DNA from: Vibrio sp. HI00D65
Lineage (GTDB): Bacteria > Pseudomonadota > Gammaproteobacteria > Enterobacterales > Vibrionaceae
Assembly (NCBI RefSeq): GCF_001635455.1
Contig: NZ_LWEH01000035.1
Coordinates: forward strand, 1 to 45,107
DNA: 45,107 nucleotides
Reading direction: 5' to 3'
The notes beneath the pieces were generated by a model, which saw only the letters and a program-made list of their open reading frames with translations, was not told where the DNA came from and ran no database searches. This document shows positions 1-9,012 of this stretch, piece after piece (within the stretch, counting starts at the first letter, position 1; each line of letters opens with the position of its first letter). The position numbers and the translations under genes are program-made.

Positions 1-22
1 TCGGCAATAATTTGATTGCCGA
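1..22. terminator. 8-bp inverted repeat at window edge
   Basis: TCGGCAAT and ATTGCCGA flank a 6-nt spacer, giving a perfect 8-bp hairpin. It may be the terminator of a gene left of the window or an operator; without the flank this cannot be decided. Confidence 0.35.
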
Positions 23-132
23 TTCATTGTCACCTTCTGAGTTTCGGCCGGTATTCAGTGTGAATCCATAGTGTTATATTGAGCTAAGCACTCATAAAAA
101 TAAAAATACGAACGATAATTTAGGGAAAATTC

Positions 133-588
133 ATGCAAAAAACAACGCGTACTATGCCAACGCATAAACATATCGCTTTAGTCGCTCATGACCACTTCAA
201 ACCTGAGCTACTAAGATGGGTAAAAGAGAACAAAGAGAAGCTACAAAGCCACTTCCTTTATGCGACTGGTACAACGGGTTCTCTGCTGAGCAAAGAGACA
301 GGTTTAGCAATCAAAAGCATGATCAGTGGCCCAATGGGTGGTGACCAACAACTTGGCGCTCTGATTTCAGAAGGCAAAATCGACATGCTGATTTTCTTCT
401 GGGATCCACTTAATGCCGTACCACACGACCCTGATGTAAAAGCACTACTGCGTATCGCGAGTGTTTGGAACATTCCAGTTGCAACCAACCGCGCGACTGC
501 GAACTTCCTTTTCAACTCCTCAATGCTAGAAGAAGAAGTGATTATCGAAATTCCAGATTACGAAGCGTATCTGGCTGAGCGTACCTAG
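133..588 (+). CDS. mgsA: methylglyoxal synthase MgsA
   Basis: Cytosolic enzyme converting dihydroxyacetone phosphate to methylglyoxal and phosphate, the overflow bypass of lower glycolysis. The 151-residue protein is full length (E. coli 152) and near-identical in the diagnostic blocks HIALVAHDH (13-21), ATGTTG (44-49), SGPMGGDQQ (65-73) and [20 protein letters not shown]. The catalytic Asp71 (in GDQQ) and His98/Asp101 of the E. coli enzyme fall at the same positions. The start is ATG 133, after a purine-rich leader. It is a single-gene unit: a strong hairpin follows at 623-648 and the next gene is on the other strand. Product certain from sequence. Confidence 0.97.
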   Translation: MQKTTRTMPTHKHIALVAHDHFKPELLRWVKENKEKLQSHFLYATGTTGSLLSKETGLAIKSMISGPMGGDQQLGALISEGKIDMLIFFWDPLNAVPHDPDVKALLRIASVWNIPVATNRATANFLFNSSMLEEEVIIEIPDYEAYLAERT

Positions 589-622
589 TTCTCGTTAAGA
601 CAGACCAATACGTCACAGACTA

Positions 623-648
623 AAAAGCCTGCTTAATCGCAGGCTTTT
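623..648. terminator. bidirectional rho-independent terminator
   Basis: AAAAGCCTGC / GCAGGCTTTT form a perfect 10-bp stem with a 6-nt loop. The A-run and T-run on either side suit termination of mgsA (+) and of the converging VOC pseudogene (-). Confidence 0.85.
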
Positions 649-680
649 GTTTATCTGAATATAGAAGTTCTGAGAAGAGG

Positions 681-1042
681 CTATTTGTCACTCCAGACTG
701 CCATTTCATTGCCACTTGGCTCTCTAAAATGGAAACGTCGACCACCAGGGAAGCTGAATATGTCATGATTGATCTCCCCGCCCGCACAAGCACATCACGT
801 TCGGTCTGTTCGAGATCTTCACTGTAGAAAACCATCAATGCCCCGCCCTTTCCTGCATCTGAAGACAAATCAGCCAAGTAGAAACCGCCCATTAACCCTT
901 TACCTTCAAAAGCAGAGTACTCAGGCCCATAATCTTCAAAGCGCCAACCAAACACTTGGCTAAAAAACGCCTTGGTCGATGCAATATCTTTCGCGGAAAA
1001 TTCGATGTAATTGATTGAGCCATGTTCCGTATGTGTGTCCTT
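681..1042 (-). pseudogene. glyoxalase/VOC-family protein, frameshifted
   Basis: Reading leftward, one frame encodes SINYIEFSAKD...FFSQVFGWRFEDYGPEYSAFEG...GGFYLADLSSD, then near 776-779 the homology moves to another frame giving GEINHDIFSFPGGRRFHF followed by REPSGNEMAVWSDK and a stop. This is the whole C-terminal half of a VOC domain (FPGGRRFHFREPSGNE is the classic second betaalphabetabetabeta motif with its metal-binding Glu). One G is missing from a four-G tract. No ATG/GTG/TTG precedes the N-terminal part in frame; a stop lies at 1043-1045. So at least one frameshift and a lost or misread start. Could be a sequencing slip in a G-run. Substrate cannot be said. Confidence 0.7.
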
Positions 1043-1116
1043 CTACTTTATGTCTGAGAATTAAATACAGCGACAGCAACTTGAGCTCTTAATCAATCGA
1101 CACACCATCTAAGTCG

Positions 1117-3192
1117 CTACTTCTTACGAACTACTGGGTAGTCAGAACCATGCAGTTCTTGTACGAAGCCTGAACCATCGCCGCTGTGCGTGATCCATAC
1201 TTTCTCTTTGGCCCGAGTCATCGCCACGTAAAACAGGCGACGTTCTTCCGCATATGGGAACACATCTGACGATTCAGTCAATGCACCATCAATATGCAGT
1301 TGCTTCTTCTTCGCTGGGAATTGCCCTTCATCCACGCAAAGGATAATAACGAAGTCTGCTTCTTTGCCCTTACTGGCGTGACAAGTCATGAAGTTGATAT
1401 CAATAGAGGTGTAGATCTTCTTCCAGTCTTCCAACAACTCAGGTTTATGGTAGTGATTGCGGCCAAGCATCAACACCGACTTGTTGGTTTTACCTTTAGA
1501 TTGGCGGTTAAGTTGATCAAGGATCTTCTCAACCTCTTTACTTGGCGCACTGTAGACCGCCTTTTGTTTCTGTTGCTTGAAGCTGTTTAGTTCTTTCGGC
1601 AACTGAATTGGGTTTTCTTGCACAAAACGATTCGCCACAGCACCTAACTGATTGTTGAAACGATACGTGGTGTCTAGGTGATGAATTGTCGAGCTTGCGA
1701 AACGATCTTTAAAGCCTGTAGTTAAATCAACGTCTGCACCCGCAAATTGGTAAATAGATTGCCAATCATCGCCCACGGCAAAAATAGAGGCTTGGTGTTC
1801 GGCTTTAGACTGGTTACACAGCGCCTCAACCAAAGCAAGACGATCAGGAGAGATGTCTTGATATTCATCGATCATGATGAACTTCCAAGGCGAGATAAAC
1901 TTACCTTTTTCGACGTACTGAGTCGCACGGCTGATCATGGTCGAGAAATCGATATGGTTCTCTTCTTTCAATGCCTTCTGCCACGCCGTCACACAAGGCC
2001 AGCACAGGGATAGCTCGCTGTTAAGACGAGTGTAATCACGGTGATCGATAAGCTGCTGCTGCACTTCTTTCTTGGTTAAGCCTGATGCGTTCAACTGTTC
2101 CAGTTGCTTTTCAAGCCAGCCAATTAACTTAAGGTTTGAAACGTGGCTGCCTAGCTCATCATCACCCGTTAGGTAAGCAATTGGCCATTTAGATAAGTGT
2201 TTCTGCCAACGTTTGAAGTTGGTCGGCGTCATCCAGTGCTTCTTCAACCAATCAATGCACCAGGCTTGGCGCTGATTGTCATCTAAAGCAAGGGGAGAAA
2301 TTACCACACGTTCGGTTTCAACCTCATTCAAGATCTTCAAACCCAACTGGTGGAAGGTATTCACTTGAAGCTTCTCAGCCGACAACCCAATTTTGCTGTA
2401 GAGGCGCTGCTTCATCTCTTCGGCCGCTTCACGACCAAAGGCAAGCAATAAAAGCTCTTCAGCTTGCGCTTGGTGACTTTGCAATAAGTAAGCGACACGC
2501 GCTGTCAGAACACTGGTTTTCCCTGAGCCCGCACCTGCAAGAATCAGGTTGTGGTCATCGTTCATTAAAACCGCGTATTGCTGTGAAAAGTTCAACGGCG
2601 ATGACTCACATTGAGCAAACAAGACTTCCCAGTTTTTTCTCTCTGTCTCCAGCCATTGCTGGTTTCTTTCCACTTGCTTAGCCTCTGTGTCAGACAACCA
2701 CGGCTGCAGCCTTGCGATGCGATTTGGCATACGCTGCGCAGCTTCGTCCAGCGTCATCGTCATACTCTCTAGGCCAGAGTTAACCGTCTCAACCCAAGTG
2801 TTTACTTTAGAATGAGGAAGAAAAGCTGGAAGTTGCTCTAACCGTAGAAGCTCAGCTTCCCATTGAGGCACGTGTTCGGCTAACTGCTCGCATAGTGTGT
2901 CGTGCCACTTCTGGTATGCCGCCACCGATGCGCGTGCAAATTGACGACACTGGTCCCAAGGTAGACCTTGAACTAACCAACTGCGCTGATTACCGTCTTG
3001 TTGGTTAGCAAAAAACTGTAACGATCCCCAAAACAGTCCGCGTTTGATCGCGATCTTTCCACTCCAAATAGTAAATGGGATACGTTCCTCACTGCCTACT
3101 GACGACAACAGCAGACGTGAACCATCGAGTTCAACCTGATGGTATTCATTTTGAATAAAAAATTGTGCAGTCTTGTTAGCGCTTAGCTGCAT
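1117..3192 (-). CDS. helD: DNA helicase IV (HelD, UvrD/Rep superfamily 1)
   Basis: ATP-dependent 3'-5' DNA helicase of superfamily 1A, linked in E. coli to recombination and repair. 691 residues against 684 in E. coli. The ordered SF1 motifs are visible: Q-motif NFSQQYAV (201-208), Walker A AGAGSGKT (219-226), DEAD-box-like IDEYQDIS (441-448), motif III GDDWQSIYQFAGAD (474-487), motif V-like TCHASKGKEADFVII (603-617) and motif VI VAMTRAKEKV (656-665). The N-terminal ~190 residues are the HelD-specific extension. Monocistronic, divergent from yccS; ATG start with a weak ribosome site. Confidence 0.95.
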   Translation of the reverse strand: MQLSANKTAQFFIQNEYHQVELDGSRLLLSSVGSEERIPFTIWSGKIAIKRGLFWGSLQFFANQQDGNQRSWLVQGLPWDQCRQFARASVAAYQKWHDTLCEQLAEHVPQWEAELLRLEQLPAFLPHSKVNTWVETVNSGLESMTMTLDEAAQRMPNRIARLQPWLSDTEAKQVERNQQWLETERKNWEVLFAQCESSPLNFSQQYAVLMNDDHNLILAGAGSGKTSVLTARVAYLLQSHQAQAEELLLLAFGREAAEEMKQRLYSKIGLSAEKLQVNTFHQLGLKILNEVETERVVISPLALDDNQRQAWCIDWLKKHWMTPTNFKRWQKHLSKWPIAYLTGDDELGSHVSNLKLIGWLEKQLEQLNASGLTKKEVQQQLIDHRDYTRLNSELSLCWPCVTAWQKALKEENHIDFSTMISRATQYVEKGKFISPWKFIMIDEYQDISPDRLALVEALCNQSKAEHQASIFAVGDDWQSIYQFAGADVDLTTGFKDRFASSTIHHLDTTYRFNNQLGAVANRFVQENPIQLPKELNSFKQQKQKAVYSAPSKEVEKILDQLNRQSKGKTNKSVLMLGRNHYHKPELLEDWKKIYTSIDINFMTCHASKGKEADFVIILCVDEGQFPAKKKQLHIDGALTESSDVFPYAEERRLFYVAMTRAKEKVWITHSGDGSGFVQELHGSDYPVVRKK

Positions 3193-3363
3193 TGGAGTGT
3201 GCTCTTAATTGGGAATATTGAATTTATATCATGATGCAATGAGAATTAATAATATCTCATATCTTATCGACGCTTTCATGACCACCTACGGACAATTATG
3301 GATAAGTATCAGATTCTTGTGCTTGATTTCTGTTAGGATTATGGTTTTTCGTGCGTCAAGCGA

Positions 3364-5538
3364 GTGACTGTGGAATTTTCAGCCAAACTACGCCTCTATT
3401 GGGCAAATAAAACCATAAATTACAGCGTATTAATTCTCATCACTCTGCTCGGTGTGGTGGTGCCTGCTTGGTATTATGGACAGAACACACTCATCACCCC
3501 TCTGATTCTTGGTGTCATCGCAGCCGCACTGGCGGAAAGCGACGATAGCTTTACAGGGCGACTCAAAGCCCTGACCTTAACCTTTATCTGTTTTGCAGTC
3601 GCTGCCTTTTCTATTGAACTGCTTTTCGACACGCCATGGCTGTTCGCGTTAGGTCTATTTGCATCAACATTCTCATTCATCATGCTAGGTGCAATCGGGC
3701 CTAAATATGCCAGTATCGCCTTTGGTTCTCTGCTAGTCGCCATCTACACCATGCTGGGTGCCCATGAGAGCACCAACTTATGGTTCCAGCCTTTGTTGCT
3801 ACTAACAGGCGCAGCTTGGTACTACTTCATGTCGATGATTTGGCAGATTGTGTGGCCAATGCAACCTGTACAGCAGAACCTTGCCACAGTGTTTGACCAA
3901 ATCGGCACCTACATGGAATCTAAGGCTGAGCTTTTCTACCCTGTTTCTGACCTTATTCCGCAACCACACCGTATTATTGCAGCCAAATTAAATGCGAGTA
4001 CAGTGAACGCGCTCAACATGTGTAAAGCAACCCTGCTTACCCGTTCTAAGCGCGGACACATTGATGGCCCTAGTGACCGCTTCTTAAATACTTATTTCAT
4101 CGCGCAAGACATTCACGAGCGTGTAAGTTCGACCCACTATCGTTATCAAGAGCTTGCTAAACACTTTGAACGCTCTGACGTGCTGTTTCGCTTCAAATAC
4201 TTACTTGAAGCGCAGGCAACGGCATGTAAAGAAGTTGCGAGCTCACTACAAGTTGGTTCTGAGTATCAACACGGTGACAAGTCTGTATTGGCACTAGATG
4301 AGCTGATGTCTTCACTTAACCATCTACACCAACAGAATAAACCCGAATGGAAACCGCTGCTAAACCAACTGGATTATCTGTTCAATAACCTAGCGACCGT
4401 TGAGAAGCAGTTATCTAACATAAGTAACCCAGATGCAGAAAAGCTAGAAGAAGATGTATTGGACGACACAAACCCGCATACGTTGTCGGCAATGTGGCAA
4501 AAGATCAAAGCCAACCTACATACTGACTCTATGCTGTTTCGCCACGCGATTCGTATGGCAATCACACTGACACTTGGCTACGGGATCATCCAGGTGTTTG
4601 AGATTGAACGCGGTTATTGGATCTTGCTAACAACACTGTTTGTTTGCCAACCCAACTACAGTGCTACCCGCCAAAAGCTGACTGCTCGTGTTATTGGCAC
4701 CGTTGCTGGTTTGTTGATGGGTGTTCCACTGCTCACCTTCTTCCCTTCTCAAGAAAGCCAACTGGTCTTCATTGTGATCAGTGGCGTGATGTTCTTTGCG
4801 TTCCGCATCAATAATTATGGCTTCGCGACAGGATTCATAACCCTATTGGTATTGTTCTGCTTTAACCAGCTTGGTGAAGGCTACGCTGTAGTTCTGCCGC
4901 GGCTGGCAGATACCTTCATTGGTTGTGCTCTGGCGGTATTGGCTGTCGTTTATGTGTTACCAGACTGGCAATCAAAGCGACTGCATAAGGTAATGGCTGA
5001 CGCGCTCGATGCCAACAAGAACTACTTGGCACAAATCATCGGTCAGTATCGAGTCGGCAAGAAAGACACGTTAAATTACCGTATCGCTCGTCGCAGTGCG
5101 CACAACAACGATGCGAATCTGACCGTGGCGATCAGCAGTATGTTAGTCGAACCAGGGAAATATCGTACTTCTGAAGATGAGAGTTTCCGATTCCTAACGC
5201 TCAACCATGCCCTATTAAGCTACATTTCCGCTCTAGGTGCGCATAGAACACGTATCGACGACGAGTCGACACACAAGCTCGTTTTAGATGCTCACCGTGT
5301 CATCCATGAGCACCTCGACGCGCTCAATAATCAGCTTTACTCTCACTGCGAACAGTGTGAAGTCAAAAATACCTACGATCCTGATTTGGATAAACGTTTG
5401 AGTGAGTGGCGAGAAGAAGATGAAAATTCTGTCAGAATGGTTCTACAGCAGCTGCATTTGATCTATCGAATGCTTCCAGAATTGCATACGCTAGCAACCA
5501 AATTTGCAGTTAAAGTAAAAATCGACAAAGCGTTTTGA
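3364..5538 (+). CDS. yccS: YccS-type inner-membrane protein (FUSC family)
   Basis: Inner-membrane protein of the YccS/YhfK (FUSC/aromatic-acid-exporter-like) family; transport substrate unknown. 724 residues (E. coli YccS ~717). Two hydrophobic blocks, about residues 15-160 and 395-545, each with several helices, are separated by a soluble ~230-residue cytoplasmic region, and a soluble C-terminal domain follows; this is the family layout. The second block holds the FUSC core (ERGYWILLTTLFVCQPNYSA). Start taken as GTG 3364; another GTG lies two codons on. In E. coli yccS lies beside yccF; here yccF is 13 kb away. Confidence 0.88.
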   Translation: MTVEFSAKLRLYWANKTINYSVLILITLLGVVVPAWYYGQNTLITPLILGVIAAALAESDDSFTGRLKALTLTFICFAVAAFSIELLFDTPWLFALGLFASTFSFIMLGAIGPKYASIAFGSLLVAIYTMLGAHESTNLWFQPLLLLTGAAWYYFMSMIWQIVWPMQPVQQNLATVFDQIGTYMESKAELFYPVSDLIPQPHRIIAAKLNASTVNALNMCKATLLTRSKRGHIDGPSDRFLNTYFIAQDIHERVSSTHYRYQELAKHFERSDVLFRFKYLLEAQATACKEVASSLQVGSEYQHGDKSVLALDELMSSLNHLHQQNKPEWKPLLNQLDYLFNNLATVEKQLSNISNPDAEKLEEDVLDDTNPHTLSAMWQKIKANLHTDSMLFRHAIRMAITLTLGYGIIQVFEIERGYWILLTTLFVCQPNYSATRQKLTARVIGTVAGLLMGVPLLTFFPSQESQLVFIVISGVMFFAFRINNYGFATGFITLLVLFCFNQLGEGYAVVLPRLADTFIGCALAVLAVVYVLPDWQSKRLHKVMADALDANKNYLAQIIGQYRVGKKDTLNYRIARRSAHNNDANLTVAISSMLVEPGKYRTSEDESFRFLTLNHALLSYISALGAHRTRIDDESTHKLVLDAHRVIHEHLDALNNQLYSHCEQCEVKNTYDPDLDKRLSEWREEDENSVRMVLQQLHLIYRMLPELHTLATKFAVKVKIDKAF

Positions 5539-5666
5539 TACGGACGCTTCTTGATAGAAGCACAAAGTACTGTAAAAACAGAAAGATAGTGACAATCGCT
5601 GCCTTTTGATCATTTGTTAAATTTGCAGGTTGCTCTGCCAATACCTATATTTGGATAGGGCAACTC

Positions 5667-5705
5667 CTCATCTAGCCTTACGGCACAAGGGATGAGTCGA
5701 TTTTT
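5667..5705 (+). terminator. yccS terminator
   Basis: CTCATC-tag-CCTT / AAGG-GATGAG pair around a 7-nt loop with a 3-nt bulge, followed by TCGATTTTT. It sits 130 bp after yccS in a 371-bp gene-free stretch (5539-5909) that otherwise shows only AT-rich promoter-like sequence for the next small gene. Confidence 0.6.
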
Positions 5706-5909
5706 ACATTGTCATGACTTTCTGATTTTGATTGACCAAGCCTTAACTTTGCTTAACATTCCTCGGACAAAAAGCAACCACAGGAATTTATAGTTGTCTT
5801 AGTTCTAGAAAACGAAGAAATAAGTTTAATATTCGCTTAATCTTATTTGATTTCTGGTTACAGTAGACTATGCTCATTAGAGCATATGAAATTGCAGCAA
5901 GGTCACATT

Positions 5910-6071
5910 ATGAATACTCAACAGTTTGAAACATTTAAACAGCAGATCCAACTTCTTAGCCCGGAGCAACTCAAAGCGTTGCAAGGCGAGATCGACGGTA
6001 ACCTGGAAACAGATAAAGCAGCTCTGCTTACTGATGAAGAGCTAAACGCACTTAACGATCTCTTCAGTTAA
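5910..6071 (+). CDS. small conserved hypothetical protein, 53 aa
   Basis: Start placed at ATG 5910 (MNTQQFETFK), because AAGG lies 8-11 nt upstream and the longer reading frame has no better ribosome site. The 53-residue product is acidic, soluble and probably helical, with LSPEQLKALQGEI and a C-terminal LLTDEELNALNDLF, a pattern of short amphipathic helices. No domain recognised. It resembles small conserved Vibrio proteins by general look only; function unknown. Confidence 0.65.
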   Translation: MNTQQFETFKQQIQLLSPEQLKALQGEIDGNLETDKAALLTDEELNALNDLFS

Positions 6072-6192
6072 TAGACAGACCTCACTATTTTGGCTTAAGT
6101 TTATCCTTTTTTGGTAGTTCTTACCCGCTCACCATTGCGCTTAAAATATCGCCCACCTAGACTCTTCCCATACGTCAATTAAAGGTCCTGCT

Positions 6193-6528
6193 ATGTCGAT
6201 ATCTGGTATTCAATCTGGTTACGCCATTATTCAGCAGTCTGCCAACATGGCTGAAGAAGCGGCGATCGAACTCAACCAAGCCTCAAAACATAATCAAGTC
6301 TTTGAACATGTGCCCGAGTCTGACGACGATGTAATCGAAGACAGCGATTTCAGCTTTAATCAAGTTGAACCTGAGCAATCACTTTCATTTAAAGAACCAG
6401 AACCTACTGCTTCTTCAAGCGATGCGTTGGTCAAATTAACGCAGAGTGCTAACTATAACCGTGTCGGTGCTAGCGTTGTGGAGCGCCAAAACGAAGCCAT
6501 TGGCAGCTTACTCGACATCCATATTTAA
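6193..6528 (+). CDS. conserved hypothetical protein, 111 aa
   Basis: Good ribosome site (AAAGG, 7 nt before ATG). N-terminus SISGIQSGYAIIQQSANMAEEAA is a hydrophilic/amphipathic helix without signal peptide; the centre (40-80) is acidic and low complexity; the C-terminus has a helix NYNRVGASVVERQNEAIGSLLDI. The N- and C-terminal helices around a variable middle recall short proteins with flagellar rod/hook-type ends, but this is a weak resemblance and no function is claimed. Its own promoter region lies in the 120 bp upstream. Confidence 0.6.
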   Translation: MSISGIQSGYAIIQQSANMAEEAAIELNQASKHNQVFEHVPESDDDVIEDSDFSFNQVEPEQSLSFKEPEPTASSSDALVKLTQSANYNRVGASVVERQNEAIGSLLDIHI

Positions 6529-6571
6529 GCCTTGCTGATCATTTGAGCTAGACTACAATCAAGTTCAATGA

Positions 6572-6594
6572 TGGTTTCCAAGGGTTTGAAACCA
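6572..6594. promoter_or_regulatory. inverted repeat upstream of mvaA
   Basis: TGGTTTC / GAAACCA, 7-bp arms with a 9-nt spacer, about 145 bp before the mvaA start. A second weaker pair AAGCGC / GCGCTT spans 6631-6666. Candidate operator or leader structure; no regulator assigned. Confidence 0.35.
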
Positions 6595-6736
6595 GACAAC
6601 TCAAGCATTTTAGAGGCTTTTCGATGTAATAAGCGCACAAACTGTAACTCATTATATCTGGCGCTTGTTTCTGGTTAATTACTCGGTAGAATCAGCGCAA
6701 ACCAATTTGCTGCACAAACTTTACTTCATACTATTT

Positions 6737-7999
6737 ATGCCAAAACTAAATCTGCATCGCCGCGACTATGTTTCTATTTTAGGGGGCGATATCTCCGCAG
6801 ACGAATTAGAAAATAAACTCCAGCCTCATTTTGAAAAGCCGGCAAAGAAGCTGACACCTAGCCCTTACCTGACCGAAAAGAATGTGACACGCCGTTGGAC
6901 GGCTCTCGACAACGCAGAATCACAACAAGAGCTACTCGACCCTCATACCGAAAGTCAGATGCAAGCCTATGAAAAAAACATCGAGTACTTCGTTGGCACA
7001 GTGAAAGTGCCTGTCGGTATTTCTGGTCCGCTGCGTGTAAATGGCCTATTTGCCCAAGGTGATTACCTAGTTCCACTGGCAACAACCGAGGCAGCACTTG
7101 TCGCGTCTTATAACCGAGGCTCTAAACTCATTAGTGCTTGTGGTGGTGCGAGTGCAATGTTGCTCAATGAAGGCGTCACACGTACCCCAGGTTTTGCATT
7201 CCAAGGTTTAGTTGAAGCTGGACAGTTTGTGGCATGGGCAGTAACTCAGTATGAGAAGTTTAAAACCTTAGCTGAATCTACCACCTCCCACGGCAAACTT
7301 ACCAATATCAATATCAACATTGAAGGCAACCATGTTTATTTGGTGTTTGAGTTTCTTACGGGGGATGCATCTGGTCAGAATATGGTTACCATCGCGACCA
7401 ATGCGGTATTTGAGTACATCATAGAACACACCCCTGTTAAACCAGACCACGCCTTCCTTGATGGTAACTTGTCGGGTGATAAGAAAGCGAATACCCAAAC
7501 TTTGCGCAGCGTGCGAGGCAAAAAGGTAACCGCTGAGGTTAATATCCCAGCAGAACTGGTGGCTAAGTATCTACATACCACGCCAGAGAAGATGGTTCAG
7601 TTTGGTCAAATGACCACTGTGGGCGGCGCTCTTAGCGGCACTATCGGTATCAATGCCCATTACGCTAATGCACTGGCTGCACTTTACATCGCTTGCGGAC
7701 AAGACGCTGCTTGTGTCTCAGAATCTGCCATTGGCATGACTCGCATGGAACTGAACAAAAAAGGCGGTTTATACGCAAGTGTAACGCTTCCTAACCTCAT
7801 GGTGGGTACTGTTGGTGGTGGTACAGGCCTTCCAAGCCAAAAAGCGTGTCTTGATTTACTAGGTCTACACGGCAATGGTAAATCCCAAGCATTGGCTGAG
7901 GTTTGTGCTGCATTGTGTTTAGCCGGTGAGCTTTCAATCGTAGGTGCATTTTGCGCAGGCCACTTTTCACGAGCTCACCATAAGTTAGCTCGCAAATAA
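6737..7999 (+). CDS. mvaA: class I hydroxymethylglutaryl-CoA reductase
   Basis: Reduces HMG-CoA to mevalonate with NADPH. Start set at ATG 6737, giving 420 residues. Catalytic residues of the human enzyme map directly: Glu559 to E118 (ATTEAALVAS), Lys691 to K249 (GDKKANT), Asp767 to D323 (GQDAA), His866 to H414 (AGHFSRAHH). The dinucleotide loop GDASGQNM (209-216) and the glycine-rich VGTVGGGTGLPSQ (356-368) are class I type, like eukaryotic/archaeal enzymes rather than the class II enzyme of many bacteria. Soluble, no membrane anchor. No other mevalonate gene is in the window; the LysR gene follows at once. Confidence 0.95.
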   Translation: MPKLNLHRRDYVSILGGDISADELENKLQPHFEKPAKKLTPSPYLTEKNVTRRWTALDNAESQQELLDPHTESQMQAYEKNIEYFVGTVKVPVGISGPLRVNGLFAQGDYLVPLATTEAALVASYNRGSKLISACGGASAMLLNEGVTRTPGFAFQGLVEAGQFVAWAVTQYEKFKTLAESTTSHGKLTNININIEGNHVYLVFEFLTGDASGQNMVTIATNAVFEYIIEHTPVKPDHAFLDGNLSGDKKANTQTLRSVRGKKVTAEVNIPAELVAKYLHTTPEKMVQFGQMTTVGGALSGTIGINAHYANALAALYIACGQDAACVSESAIGMTRMELNKKGGLYASVTLPNLMVGTVGGGTGLPSQKACLDLLGLHGNGKSQALAEVCAALCLAGELSIVGAFCAGHFSRAHHKLARK

Positions 8000-8073
8000 C
8001 CTTTATTAATTTGGCTTGTTCGGTTTTGGTGTAAATTCAAAATCACAAGCCAATTTGAATTCGTGAGTCATAA

Positions 8074-8985
8074 ATGGATTACTTACACTTATCGAGAGTG
8101 AGCCTTAAGCACCTCACTGCCCTACACATTATGCTGAATACCCATAGCGTGACTCAAACCTCTGAGCAACTCTATGTAAGCCCATCAAGTGTAAGTAAAA
8201 CTCTGTCTCAGCTTCGTGAGTTCCTCAACGACGAGCTGTTCTTCCGAGATGGCACTAAGCTCATCCCAACGCCCTTCGCACTTCAAATTGCTCCAACGGT
8301 TCACGCGATTCTTTCCAGCATGAATGGATTGCTTCATCAGAAGAGCTTTGCTCCAGAGGAATATCAAGGTAGCTTTTCACTCTCGATGCGCGAGAGTACT
8401 TTTGAAGTATTCGCCTCTAAGATCAGCAGGATCACCACAGAGCTTGCTCCAGAGGCCAAACTTCATATCTATTCGAAGCAGCAGCTCGGGTTCGATGCTT
8501 TGCTCAGCGGCAAGGTTAATTTGATCTTATTGCCTCACGATATTTCCCAGCCACCGACCGACAACAAAGAGTTAGTGTGGGAAACGATTCTACCTGATGA
8601 GATGGTGTGCTTAATGGGAGCTCATCATCCGCTGGCACAACAAGAACTGACGGTTGAGGGCTACCTAGACTACAAGCACATTGGCATCTTAGATAATGAA
8701 CTGTCACAGCCTTACTTCGAGCAAAGCTTAGTTCAACGCCATAAGCCGAGAGAGATGGCTATTTCGGTCGCTGACTTTGGTGCTGCAGCTGTACTCTGTC
8801 ACAATACCCCTTTCCTGTTCACTTGTTCGAAACAGTGGGCTGAACATGCGAAACAAGCGCATGGATTAGTGAGTAAGCCACTTCCCTTCGATTACGGAAA
8901 AGTGGCATATAGCTTAGTGTGGAACAAGCCAAACATGAATGATCAGGCGATCAAATGGCTGTGTGACCTGTTTTTAGAAGCTTAA
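8074..8985 (+). CDS. LysR-family transcriptional regulator
   Basis: 303 residues, normal LysR length. N-terminal winged helix (about 10-68) with SVTQTSEQLYVSPSSVSKTLSQLREFLNDELFFRDG split into recognition helix VSPSSVSKTLSQL; C-terminal effector-binding half (about 95-300). It lies 74 bp after mvaA on the same strand, so it may be cotranscribed with or regulate mvaA; it converges on yjjW. Effector and targets unknown. Confidence 0.9.
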   Translation: MDYLHLSRVSLKHLTALHIMLNTHSVTQTSEQLYVSPSSVSKTLSQLREFLNDELFFRDGTKLIPTPFALQIAPTVHAILSSMNGLLHQKSFAPEEYQGSFSLSMRESTFEVFASKISRITTELAPEAKLHIYSKQQLGFDALLSGKVNLILLPHDISQPPTDNKELVWETILPDEMVCLMGAHHPLAQQELTVEGYLDYKHIGILDNELSQPYFEQSLVQRHKPREMAISVADFGAAAVLCHNTPFLFTCSKQWAEHAKQAHGLVSKPLPFDYGKVAYSLVWNKPNMNDQAIKWLCDLFLEA

Positions 8986-9012
8986 CTCTTTGGTCAGTAA
9001 AGACCGAGAATA

